From a virus, in the IMG/VR virus record IMGVR_UViG_3300010354_000158, positions 1-44,748 of that record: DNA of 44,748 nt. One strand, given 5' to 3'. This document shows positions 16,936 through 26,200 of this stretch, one piece after another (position 1 is the first letter of the stretch; each line of letters begins with the position of its first letter). A model generated the notes under the pieces. The model saw only the letters and a program-made list of their open reading frames with translations. It was not told the origin of the DNA and searched no databases. The position numbers and the translations under genes are program-made.

Positions 16936-19900
16936 TTAGATATTATCGAAAGTTGCACTATCGTTAGTAAGTGTAAAACCAATATTAATCTCTTCCAGTG
17001 CCAGTGTAGGTTGAATCAAAATCTTGCCGTTCAGTTGGTTTGTTTCGTAAGCACTTTGACTGTAATCCAACTGGATTCTGAAGTTGATAATACCCCTGTC
17101 GTTACGAATATTTGCCAAAATCGGGTTTACAAGTTGTTCAAACTGTCTGCGAACGGTTTCATCATTCTGCTCAAAGAGGAGATTTACAGATACGTCTGCG
17201 ATAAGCTGACGCACATAAATCATCAGCCTGCGGACATTGATTCTGTCAAGGACTGTCTCTTCAATCTGGAGGGTTTTATTACCCCAGTTTGTAACGACAC
17301 CTGCATCCCTCCACATACTGTTAATACGGCCTCCGTATAATGTATCCCTTTCGTCTGCCGTCGGATTCTTAACGACATCCACAAATACGCTGCCACCACG
17401 CTTTTTACCGCTTGGCGCAAACCATACACGTGAAACCCTGTCACTTACTGCATATACCCTTGGGAGATCAACACTTGCTGGCACATAAACGTAGGTGTTG
17501 TTTTCAGTGTCATTATAAATACAATCGTATGCGTAAGTTGCAGCATAAGATGTAGAATAAAGGCCGTCCAACCTGTCAGAAATCGTTTTTGCGCTGAATG
17601 GAATACCATCTGCATCCCTTGTAGGAGTATCAGTGATATAGAAAGCATCGCAACGAACTTCTTCCAACATCTCTACCATTTCTTCAATCAGATTTGAATT
17701 GTCGAAAGTATTGATATTTGGTGTTACAACGAGGTTATATTTAACCAGTTCTGGGTTAGAAATAACCCTGATTCCTTTCAGGTACGCATAGTAATCTGAA
17801 TTTATAACCGTTGAAAATTCGCCGTCGAAATCCTCCAAAACATAACTGTCAAAAGCTCCTGACTGAAGACCAAGGATACCGTTTGTACCGTTCATAGTAT
17901 ATTGATCCCCGATACTTCTGTTACCTGTTGTAAGACGGTGAATATCCCAACCATCGAATCCACCAAAGAACGCCATCGTGAATTTACGGGAGTTCAGTTT
18001 TTCGTATGTGGTTCCAACAAGGTCAGCATCATTTCTAAACTCGTTTACACCCACCTCAAACAGAATACTGCCAACGCCGTCCACCAAAGCACTTGAAGCA
18101 TCTTTGTCCATGTGGAAACCCTTTGTCTTTCCAGTGAAAGACAATGTGTTAACAGAAGGTGCGCCATGCCAATCGAAGAGGTCTTGGTCGTACCCGTCAT
18201 TACTGTTGAATCCGAGATATTCATAACGGACTTTATCTGTGGTCGCATAAGCGGTTTTATATTGGGCGATAGGCGCTTTTGCACAATCACCATAATCTAC
18301 TACAGGATAACCCTCGAAACCAGCAGGGAAAGCATCATAAACACAAGTAGCAGCTACATCAACACTGATATAAAGCGATTTTTGTGGGTAAATGTCATTC
18401 AATGCCTTACCACCAATCACACGTGCGATATAGTTGTTACTCTGCACATCCAGCGAACAATTCACAAACTGCTCCAAAATAACTGGATTTTTGTCTGTGT
18501 CATTATAGCTGCGAATCAAAACATCAAACAAACGACGGTCTGGGCGAATATTCACAAGACTTACCTTCACATAACGGTTAGATGAATCACCGTCACCGAG
18601 TGTCAGGAATTTAAACAAACGCACGACCTTGTTTCCACGAAGTTCTGATACAACATAAGGTGTTTCTGCACCCTGATATTGTTGCTTGTAATTGAAAAGT
18701 GTTGTGTTATGGCAAATAGTGGGCTTAATACAATAGATTTTATCTTGTGCAACAAGATTATCAAACATCGTCTGATACAATTCGGAAATATAAAGCGGAG
18801 AATCATTCTCACAGCAATTCGCACGAACACCGAAGACTTTGTTAATGTAATTCTTTTTGCGCTTGTCAAGTGATACGATGTAAGAAAACTCGACACCATC
18901 TGTGCCAGTACCAGTCAACTTGAAATCATCATAAGGTTTGATTGTCTGTCCTGCTACAAGTGGCTCAATAAGAATATTTGTGTTTTTAACCCTGAAATTG
19001 AGTTCTTCGTTTCCGTTATATGAACCCACACTGCGAAGTCCGCAAACAATCATGTCCTCATAAGAAGTGATTCCGCTTGCCGTAAGTTGTGTGGCATTTC
19101 CACTCAATTGAATAGTGACAATACCTGAAGGTATTTGAATTTCTGTTGACGTAGAACCAGACTGGAAGACAGGTGTGCTGATAACAGTTGTGCCTGTGGA
19201 AATGGTATATCCAGTTCCGTTGATTCCTTCACAATCATAAACAACACTGTTTGAACCGAGTTCACAGATTTTGTATTGTGTCCCGTTGAGAATATCTCCG
19301 TTCGGAAGGGTAATAGTACCGTTCAAAATGGTGATACTATCATCCATGTTGTGGGTAATTGTACCGCCTTTTACTACAATGATTCCTGCACTTACTGGCT
19401 CTACTTCACTCGAATTTACGTCAACGATTACAATAGGTGTCGCTACTGTGATATTGAGCGTAGAACCGATTGTTTGGGTTCCAGCACTGAATTGAACGTA
19501 ACAAGTAGTTGTGGTTGCGGTTTGTGTCACATATCCACCAGAAATAGATGTTCCTGTCAAGCAGATGTATTGGTCGTCACGCTGGGTTACATTGGCTGTA
19601 AAACGCGCACTTGAAAACAAGCCGTCACAATCTGAAACGAAAGCATCGAGGCTGTTGAAATTCAGTGTTGTTCCAGTAGCGACATTATATCCACCCAAAT
19701 CTTCAGCGGTCAAGACACCAGAATCAAACATATCCTGAATCGTAGTGTTGCTGAAGCTACCAGAAGTCAAAACACCGTTTGCATACTGGATTTCACCAGT
19801 AAAAGAACCTGTTGCTCCTTGGACGATAGTATTGGTATCTACATTCGAACCGATAGTAATTGACCAAAGGTCGCCAGCATCGTAACCAGAAAGACCAAGT

Positions 19901-20187
19901 ACACGGCAAATATATGCCTCATTCGACTCCTGAAGGAATTGCTTGGCTGTATATGCACCCTGGAATTTAAGTTGGTTGGTGTTTTTATATTTGCATGGGT
20001 TCAGTGAACCGAACTTAGCTGAAAATTCGTTGTAATTTGACACCCTTGTTACATCGAAAGCCGAACCGTATTCAAATTCACCCATAATCATCAGTTTGGT
20101 TAAGGCAAATTGACGTTGGGGGGTGAATGATAAATCGCGTTCAGAAAAGTTTACAGAGGGAGCTACCCTTATTCTATTATTCGCCAT
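16936..20187 (-). CDS. Tail sheath protein (T4 gp18-like) with large inserted region
   Basis: 1083 aa; T4 gp18 is 659. The N-terminus (RVAPSVNFSERDLSF, then LMIMGEFEYGSAFDVTRVSN and AYICRVLGLSG) is the usual sheath opening. The C-terminal about 190 residues (LYGGRINSMWRDAGVVTNWG, then LDRINVRRLMIYVRQLIADV, NDETVRRQFEQLVNPILANI and a final LALEEINIGF) are the conserved handshake region of contractile sheaths. Between about residues 115 and 395 lies a Thr/Gly/Ser/Ile-rich beta insertion (GTTLNFNS, GSTLNITVATPIVIVDV, TITLPNGDILNGT) absent from minimal sheaths, probably a surface-exposed Ig-like or beta-barrel decoration. It drives tail contraction. A coding-strand ATATTTATA lies 18 bases before the ATG. 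Confidence 0.93.
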   Translation of the reverse strand: MANNRIRVAPSVNFSERDLSFTPQRQFALTKLMIMGEFEYGSAFDVTRVSNYNEFSAKFGSLNPCKYKNTNQLKFQGAYTAKQFLQESNEAYICRVLGLSGYDAGDLWSITIGSNVDTNTIVQGATGSFTGEIQYANGVLTSGSFSNTTIQDMFDSGVLTAEDLGGYNVATGTTLNFNSLDAFVSDCDGLFSSARFTANVTQRDDQYICLTGTSISGGYVTQTATTTTCYVQFSAGTQTIGSTLNITVATPIVIVDVNSSEVEPVSAGIIVVKGGTITHNMDDSITILNGTITLPNGDILNGTQYKICELGSNSVVYDCEGINGTGYTISTGTTVISTPVFQSGSTSTEIQIPSGIVTIQLSGNATQLTASGITSYEDMIVCGLRSVGSYNGNEELNFRVKNTNILIEPLVAGQTIKPYDDFKLTGTGTDGVEFSYIVSLDKRKKNYINKVFGVRANCCENDSPLYISELYQTMFDNLVAQDKIYCIKPTICHNTTLFNYKQQYQGAETPYVVSELRGNKVVRLFKFLTLGDGDSSNRYVKVSLVNIRPDRRLFDVLIRSYNDTDKNPVILEQFVNCSLDVQSNNYIARVIGGKALNDIYPQKSLYISVDVAATCVYDAFPAGFEGYPVVDYGDCAKAPIAQYKTAYATTDKVRYEYLGFNSNDGYDQDLFDWHGAPSVNTLSFTGKTKGFHMDKDASSALVDGVGSILFEVGVNEFRNDADLVGTTYEKLNSRKFTMAFFGGFDGWDIHRLTTGNRSIGDQYTMNGTNGILGLQSGAFDSYVLEDFDGEFSTVINSDYYAYLKGIRVISNPELVKYNLVVTPNINTFDNSNLIEEMVEMLEEVRCDAFYITDTPTRDADGIPFSAKTISDRLDGLYSTSYAATYAYDCIYNDTENNTYVYVPASVDLPRVYAVSDRVSRVWFAPSGKKRGGSVFVDVVKNPTADERDTLYGGRINSMWRDAGVVTNWGNKTLQIEETVLDRINVRRLMIYVRQLIADVSVNLLFEQNDETVRRQFEQLVNPILANIRNDRGIINFRIQLDYSQSAYETNQLNGKILIQPTLALEEINIGFTLTNDSATFDNI

Positions 20188-20204
20188 TTAGTTTCAATTT
20201 TTTA

Positions 20205-20213
20205 TATAAATAT
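20205..20213 (-). promoter_or_regulatory. ATTTAT element before sheath gene (putative late promoter)
   Basis: The plus strand reads TATAAATAT; the coding strand reads ATATTTATA, 18 bases before the sheath ATG in the 43-base gap. It is identical to the 13966 and 32114 elements. Confidence 0.5.
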
Positions 20214-20230
20214 GCGAATAGTTGGAAATA

Positions 20231-21310
20231 TTAGGATGCTATTCCGTAGAGCTTTATTTGCACTGGTTTTGTTACTGTTTTATTGTATACCAGTTTCAAT
20301 ATGTCACCTCTGTTTATATTGAATGGGAGGGTGGACGGCGAATTGTTTACAAAATAATCCACGTTATTATCTGTGGTGGATTGGTTGTCGAATTGGACGG
20401 CGAAATTGGTGGTCAGCCTATATTCAATAGTCGTAGATGACTTTTTGTTGAGGTTGAATGTCAATGATTGGTTGCAATCATTGGAATTGGTTATCTCTTC
20501 TATACTGCAAACTTCTGGGGTGGACGGCGAAAGAGGTTCTGTGGACATTTTTATGTTGTTCACACTGCGCTTTATTTTGAAATCCTTTTCATCGAATATA
20601 AAGGCTTTCATGTTTATCACATAATTGGTTCTATAAAAGCGTCTCTCTTCTATTTCCTTTTTATTATTCTCTGTAATATCATCCAAAACCAATTCCATAT
20701 TATGCCCAAAAATGTTGATTGAGTTTTGGGGCTTTTTGAACTCCTGCAAAATCAATTCATTAAATTTGTTGGTCGTATGGATGTGGTTTGCAAATAAATT
20801 GATTTTATATTGCAAGTCCACAAAAGTCGGTTGGGGGATTTCAATATATTCAAATATTGTTTTTCCATTAACGACTTTAGGGATTCTATATAATGGAAAA
20901 GATTCTCCCGAAGGAAGTGTCGAAGAGAATCCCCCAAGGTAAGTTCCTTTTTTTCCAGCGGTTTCTTTCGTCACAGTTATAAGTGGCAGTTTCGGGTGAC
21001 TGGATTCATCCGTTTGGTTCCATGTCTGCATAAATTCTGAAAATCTTTGCAGGTTTATTTGGAACACTGGCACCAAAGAACCCTCTACTTCAAACTGCAA
21101 TGCCTTCACCCACTCGATAAAAGCATTGTCAAGGTCTTCCAAATGAATTGCCCTTGGAAACAAGGTCTCTCCATCTGTCACCTCTTTCATGCTCATTTCA
21201 GTAACCAAGTCGTTGTTTTCAACCAATTGTTGGACTGGCAAATCCAACAAATCAGTTGTTTTATTTGCTATTCCAGGTTTTTTAATTATTATTGACTTGG
21301 GTGGTTGCAT
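20231..21310 (-). CDS. Putative tail terminator/sheath stabiliser (T4 gp15-type)
   Basis: 359 aa. Around residues 165-250 the sequence runs IPQPTFVDLQYKINLFANHI, a T-N-x-x-N-E-L-I-L segment, an F-x-x-P-Q segment and RRFYRTNYVINMKAFIFDEK. This order (P-x-x-V-x-L-x-Y-x-V/I strand, helix with N-x-x-x-E, then an arginine/tyrosine strand) resembles proteins that close the tail tube and sheath top in T4-type phages (gp15). It lies directly upstream of the sheath gene, as expected. The C-terminal third is Ser/Thr/Asn-rich and beta-like. Three copies of the repeated 9-mer fall in it (20332, 20394, 20521). The role is inferred from pattern and position only. Confidence 0.4.
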   Translation of the reverse strand: MQPPKSIIIKKPGIANKTTDLLDLPVQQLVENNDLVTEMSMKEVTDGETLFPRAIHLEDLDNAFIEWVKALQFEVEGSLVPVFQINLQRFSEFMQTWNQTDESSHPKLPLITVTKETAGKKGTYLGGFSSTLPSGESFPLYRIPKVVNGKTIFEYIEIPQPTFVDLQYKINLFANHIHTTNKFNELILQEFKKPQNSINIFGHNMELVLDDITENNKKEIEERRFYRTNYVINMKAFIFDEKDFKIKRSVNNIKMSTEPLSPSTPEVCSIEEITNSNDCNQSLTFNLNKKSSTTIEYRLTTNFAVQFDNQSTTDNNVDYFVNNSPSTLPFNINRGDILKLVYNKTVTKPVQIKLYGIAS

Positions 21311-21325
21311 TTAAATTTTTATATT

Positions 21326-21739
21326 TTAATCACCTGTCCAACCTCCACGCCCACCGTACATTTCTGCGGTAATCAAATCCTTGATAACATCTTCAGTGTA
21401 CTTGGCTTCTTCATCAGACAAAGAAGATAATAGTATTTTTTTATCGGGGTTATAAGTTAAATTAGTTCCAGCTAAAGTTTGATTACCTAAAATAGATGGA
21501 TATTCAGCATTTTTGTAGATTTTTTCGATATTAAAGTCACCATTTTTCAAGAAAAATATTTCTTCTGTTGGCGATTTTACAACTAATCCGAAATCTAAAT
21601 TATTCTTCGGTAATTTTTTGAAACTGTCTTTTGAATTTTTTATAGTCAAAACATAACTTTTTATCGCTTGCTCCAAAGATTGTTTCGGTGTAAATCCGAA
21701 AACACTTTCTACTATATTAGAGAATGATATTTTTTTCAT
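21326..21739 (-). CDS. Hypothetical protein with possible cleavable leader
   Basis: 137 aa, not recognised. It begins MKKISFSNIVESVFGFTPK; the I-V-E-S stretch is a weaker match to the leader seen on several other proteins here. The C-terminus is Gly-rich (EMYGGRGGWTGD). It sits between the putative tail terminator (15 bases apart) and the 462-aa virion protein (1 base apart), so it is co-expressed with late tail genes. Confidence 0.6.
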   Translation of the reverse strand: MKKISFSNIVESVFGFTPKQSLEQAIKSYVLTIKNSKDSFKKLPKNNLDFGLVVKSPTEEIFFLKNGDFNIEKIYKNAEYPSILGNQTLAGTNLTYNPDKKILLSSLSDEEAKYTEDVIKDLITAEMYGGRGGWTGD

Positions 21740-21740
21740 A

Positions 21741-23129
21741 TTAGTGGAATATCGGTTTTGTAATTATGTTGAATTTTACTTGTTCTGGATATGTTTTGAC
21801 TGTTCCTTTGTTTAATATCTTGAAATCAAGCATATATGTTTGAGGGATCATCCAACTCGTATCCAAAAAGAACCAATTTTCACATACACCTCTATTCATC
21901 GGCATCCAGTCAATTATTGTTAATTCATCGTATGGTCCTTGCTTTATATATATGCGATAATAGATATTATCCACAGCAATTGTCTTGTGGGGGTTGGACG
22001 GCGATTTCACATCAATAAAAATTTTGCGAATATCACCCTGTCTGATAATCTCATCCCGCTTTATCCCCCTGAAACCGAAATTGAAATTTGTTTCTGGGGT
22101 CGGTGTATTATAACTGAAATCGTAATAATTTTCAGCAGGGACAAGATTGAATTTAAAAGATTGGTCTGGAAGGCTTTTTCCGTTTATATTAATGTCCGTC
22201 CACTTGTCCGTCCAAGCATAACATTTTTGAATACTGGCAGAAGGTATTTCAAATTCTATATAATATATCCCCTTGTCTTGACATTGACCTGTTAAAGTAA
22301 ATTGTAATTGGTTTAGCTCATTATACACCTCTACAACAGGGTCATTATCCAAAGCCACATTTTCGCCGTCCACCCTCGCATACAAATACAACCTATTAAC
22401 TTTATCAAGATAGAAATTTGCTCTATCATCTATTATAGGATTGACATACTCTGTTTCCAGGAACGGTTCAAAAAATGTTTCAGTTTCCTTTCCAAAGAAC
22501 ACAACGTGATTTTCAATATCAGAAAACTCTCTTTCGGATTCATAATGGAATGCAAGTCCAAAACCTTCGTTACTTCCACCAGTCAAAAGCATATTGTTTA
22601 CAATCGTGGTGACATCAAATTCCAAATCTGGGCTACTGCAACTGATATTTTTGCACATCAAATATTGTGGCGTCTGATATAATGAATCATATACCCCCTC
22701 TGTAGCCCAAGTATCTCCGCTTTGGGCGAAGTACCAGTTGGACGGCGATTTACTCACAGCACAGTTTAATCTCGCAAAAGAAGTGCAAAGTTCTGCACAA
22801 GATGTATCCGTTCCGCAACCTTCCTCCCAAAACTCGTTTATTTTAAAAAGACAGACAGTATAACTTGTCGGCATACAGGCATAAGGTGTCTCATTGAACC
22901 CAGCGTGTTTGAATTTCAGTTTGTGTTTGACATTTGACAAATCCCCCAACTCACAATCCAAAAACTTTTGTTCAAGGTTTTCCAATGGAAATTGAAATAA
23001 ATATCGAGAAAAGTTTGGTTTATCTCTGCCTCCACCATAGAATAAATCAATAGTAGGCATACTACCAAAGTTAAACTCTGATTTATACATGATGGTGTTA
23101 TCTTTGGTAAAGTACGTTCTGAAGTACAT
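21741..23129 (-). CDS. Beta-rich virion protein with DNRLRE/CBM-like segment
   Basis: 462 aa. It is rich in aromatic and beta-strand segments and Cys (EGCGTDTSCAELCTSF). Around residues 185-225 the run GFGLAFHYESEREFSDIENH followed by VVFFGKETETFFEPFLETEY looks like the end of a DNRLRE-type/carbohydrate-binding beta-sandwich, in which a closing FFS-x-E-x-x-x-x-x-P-x-L-x-(V/I) motif is typical. A probable Ig-like region follows. It is the first gene of the leftward late block, diverging from the replication genes. Such proteins occur as head, neck or tail decorations. The exact role is unknown. Three 9-mer copies lie within it (21995, 22364, 22739). Confidence 0.5.
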   Translation of the reverse strand: MYFRTYFTKDNTIMYKSEFNFGSMPTIDLFYGGGRDKPNFSRYLFQFPLENLEQKFLDCELGDLSNVKHKLKFKHAGFNETPYACMPTSYTVCLFKINEFWEEGCGTDTSCAELCTSFARLNCAVSKSPSNWYFAQSGDTWATEGVYDSLYQTPQYLMCKNISCSSPDLEFDVTTIVNNMLLTGGSNEGFGLAFHYESEREFSDIENHVVFFGKETETFFEPFLETEYVNPIIDDRANFYLDKVNRLYLYARVDGENVALDNDPVVEVYNELNQLQFTLTGQCQDKGIYYIEFEIPSASIQKCYAWTDKWTDININGKSLPDQSFKFNLVPAENYYDFSYNTPTPETNFNFGFRGIKRDEIIRQGDIRKIFIDVKSPSNPHKTIAVDNIYYRIYIKQGPYDELTIIDWMPMNRGVCENWFFLDTSWMIPQTYMLDFKILNKGTVKTYPEQVKFNIITKPIFH

Positions 23130-23147
23130 CGAATTTTTTTTTGTTAA

Positions 23148-23157
23148 AAATAAATAT
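23148..23157 (-). promoter_or_regulatory. ATTTAT element in divergent promoter region
   Basis: The coding strand reads ATATTTATTT, about 19 bases before the start of the 462-aa virion gene. It shares the 96-base divergent gap 23130-23225 with the rightward TATCTTTG element. Confidence 0.4.
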
Positions 23158-23193
23158 TTTTGTTTTCAGTTTCCGAAATAGTTCTTATCTTTG
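23158..23193 (+). promoter_or_regulatory. Bacteroidetes-type promoter for primase-helicase
   Basis: A TTTTG (-33-like, 23158-23162) is followed after 23 bases by TATCTTTG (23186-23193). The sequence TATCTTTGCAGCAC is identical to the one before the SSB-like gene on the other strand. The start codon follows at 23226. Confidence 0.65.
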
Positions 23194-23225
23194 CAGCACT
23201 GTTTAACAATCTAAAACACGGTAAC

Positions 23226-26200
23226 ATGAAGCAGATAAGTTTATTTACACACATTGACAGAACTTCTTCACCTCAAAAGTCGGTCGGTATCGAAGAAACC
23301 CTCGACTTAATCAAGAATCCCAAACACAAGGATTTAATTCTTCTCGCCAGATCAGCTGGGAAAACAGCCACCACCGACTTTGAAAATGGCGGTAGGTATT
23401 ATATTGACTATGACCAGTATAACAGCGTATTCAGAAATGACTATGTCGTTAAAGAATTGAATGAAATCTTTGACAGTACACTAAACGACATTATTTTTTA
23501 CAGTGAGAAGTTTGTTCCCTCCGAAATCAAATCAAGGCTTGATTATTATGGCGTGAAATATTCTAAAATCATCAAGATAGATGACTTTGTGGAATATTTT
23601 CAAAACAACACAAATAACAACGCCTTTATCTCTTTTGTCTGGGGTGGATATGATACCATCAAACAGGAGAAGACCGAACAGAAAGGCAGATTTAAAATCA
23701 CTGTAAGAAACTTTTACACTTTCATCAAATCCACAAAAGTTCCAGTAGTAACATGGAATGCGCAGTTTGAATCCAAACGCGCAATCAAAAATATTGTAAA
23801 TCTTTCTTCTTACATCTATATGGATGTGGACGACTTCGCTGAAACGTCAGAGGACAGGGTTTATAAAATCCTTACAGATAATGGCTTGTCTTTTGTCAAA
23901 GCCGTTTGGAAATCTTTTGGTGGAACTGGTTTTGGTTTTTTGGTTGAGGTGGACGGCCTTACAATGGATAACTTTAAATGGACGTGGATGTCTATTGCGA
24001 AGAAATTCAATGAACTGGGCGTTAAAGTAGATAAAGCGACTAAAGACATGACACGTATTAATGTCCTGTCTTATGACGAAAACATTTTCATACGTGAAAA
24101 ATGCAGCCCCCTCGCAGCCACAGATTCACTCCCAGAAAATCAGATTGAAATAAAAGTAGAACCCTTGAAAGACGAGGCGAAAATTGAAATCCTCGAACAA
24201 GTGGTTTCTGGTCTTTATTACAACGACGATAATTTCAACAAAGATGAAGGCAGACTTTCTTACAGGTTCTACCAAATCCTTTTCTCGAAGTTAAACCATA
24301 TTGGGATAACTTTGGAAGACACTATGACATTTTTAAGTCAGAACCACAGTGTCTATCCTGATATTCTCAATAACAAGAAATATAGTATTTATGAAATCGA
24401 ATATATTGGAAAGAACCAATATAGCGCCTATTCACATCAATTCGGGACGGTAACGGTTGAAAAGAACCTGCACGTTTCAGATGATTTTATTGTCTTGGGA
24501 ATATACAAACCCTTCAAAGGTGACATTGACCTGAAACTTAACGACCTTTTTGAAAAGGCCGTCCAAAAAGAATCAGACGCAAAAGCAGTGGTAGTATATT
24601 TGGCTTTGATTGCGAAACGTGCTGGAATATCCGCCAACGATGTGATTTTTTATGTTGAGAAGAAGTACGGATATAACCCAGACGACAAATTCAAAATCAA
24701 GAAATTATATTCCAACCCAAAATATCCTTTTGGTTTGCAAGTCAAATTAAAATCAAACATCGCAGAAAAAAGGCGGCAATCTTTTATAGAAAAGCTGACC
24801 AGCGAAGGAAAGATTGTAAATATTGTCGATGGAGTTGATAGTGAAAAGTATCTGCCAAATATTGTTAAAAAACATTTTGGTTTCACTAAAGTCACTGACA
24901 AGAACGCTACTGGATTATGTCGAAATTATTTTAAGGAATGTAACTCTTACAATATCCCTTTATTGGATGCAATAAAGTTTCTTGTAAAAAATTCAGAGTT
25001 TCATTCTATTTCTCGATATGCAAATCATTACGGAGTAGAAGTTTATGAATCTTACGCCCCCTACGCAGGTATCAATGTGAGCCGACCCGTAGAGGAGAAA
25101 AAAAAAATCAACCGCATAGATTATCTTCCAGCCAACAAGAAGTTATCTGACCTTGGTTTGGAGATAGAGGACAATACTATTCTTTGGGCTGATACTGGAA
25201 TGGGTAAGACCACTTGGGCTTGTACTCAATCCGATGACAAACGTATTATGCTTGTACCTACTGTGGGAGCATTGAAGAATATCGAAAGCAAGTATGGTGC
25301 AGCGACCTACTATGAGGGAAACAAGAATGTCTGTGCAGATGATTATTTGATTGTCTGCACATATTCTTCTGCACCAAAACTGTTCTCCCTTATTCAAAAT
25401 TGGGACGGAGGTTTAGGTAATTATACTTTGATTGTAGATGAACAACACAACTTCGCTGTATCTTCTGCAAAGGATTACAGAAACAGTGAGTTAAACTTTG
25501 TGATGGACCACATTCACTTCTTTAAGAAGCGTGTTTTTATGACAGGCACATTGTTTCCTGTCGAACACCCTTCAATCAAGGATTTGAAAATCCACAGGGT
25601 GAAATGGGAAGAGCAGACAACAAAAAATGCTTTTTTTGTTTGGTGTGAAGACAAGTATAAGGCAGTTGAAAAGAACCTTGTCAAAGGTAAAAAGAATATC
25701 ATTTATCTTCAGGACAAGCGGATGAACAAACAACTTGGAAAACTGGTTGACTATCTCAAAGGAAAGGGATGGAACTCAATTTATTTGCTTAATGCAAATG
25801 AAAAAAATGAACCTCACTTCAAGAGCTTGGTTACGACTGAATACCTCGAAAAAGACGCGGAAGTGGTTATAACCACATCTGTGACTGTTGAAGCAATCAA
25901 TATTTTGGATACTGATGTCGAGACAGTTCAATTTCTGACCTTTGAGAATCCAAGGCTTATGGAGCAGATGGTGAACCGTATGCGCAAAAAATTGCCGTCC
26001 AAAATCTTCATTTACAAAAAAACAAAATCCGATACAGTAAATGACACTATAAATGAAAGTTGGTTTAATCCAGTTTCAAATCAGGTAGATTTGGTTTCCA
26101 ATGCAGAAAGTTTGCTTGGTTTTTTATCGAAGCCAAAACAAAAGAAAAATGATACGTATGACACTGTCTCTGCTCAAAAGCTGTTTGCCAATCATATTTT

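Noticed and set aside
23160-23225. TTG start extending the primase-helicase by 22 residues
   Set aside because: It overlaps the promoter (TATCTTTG at 23186), and a normal ATG follows at 23226.
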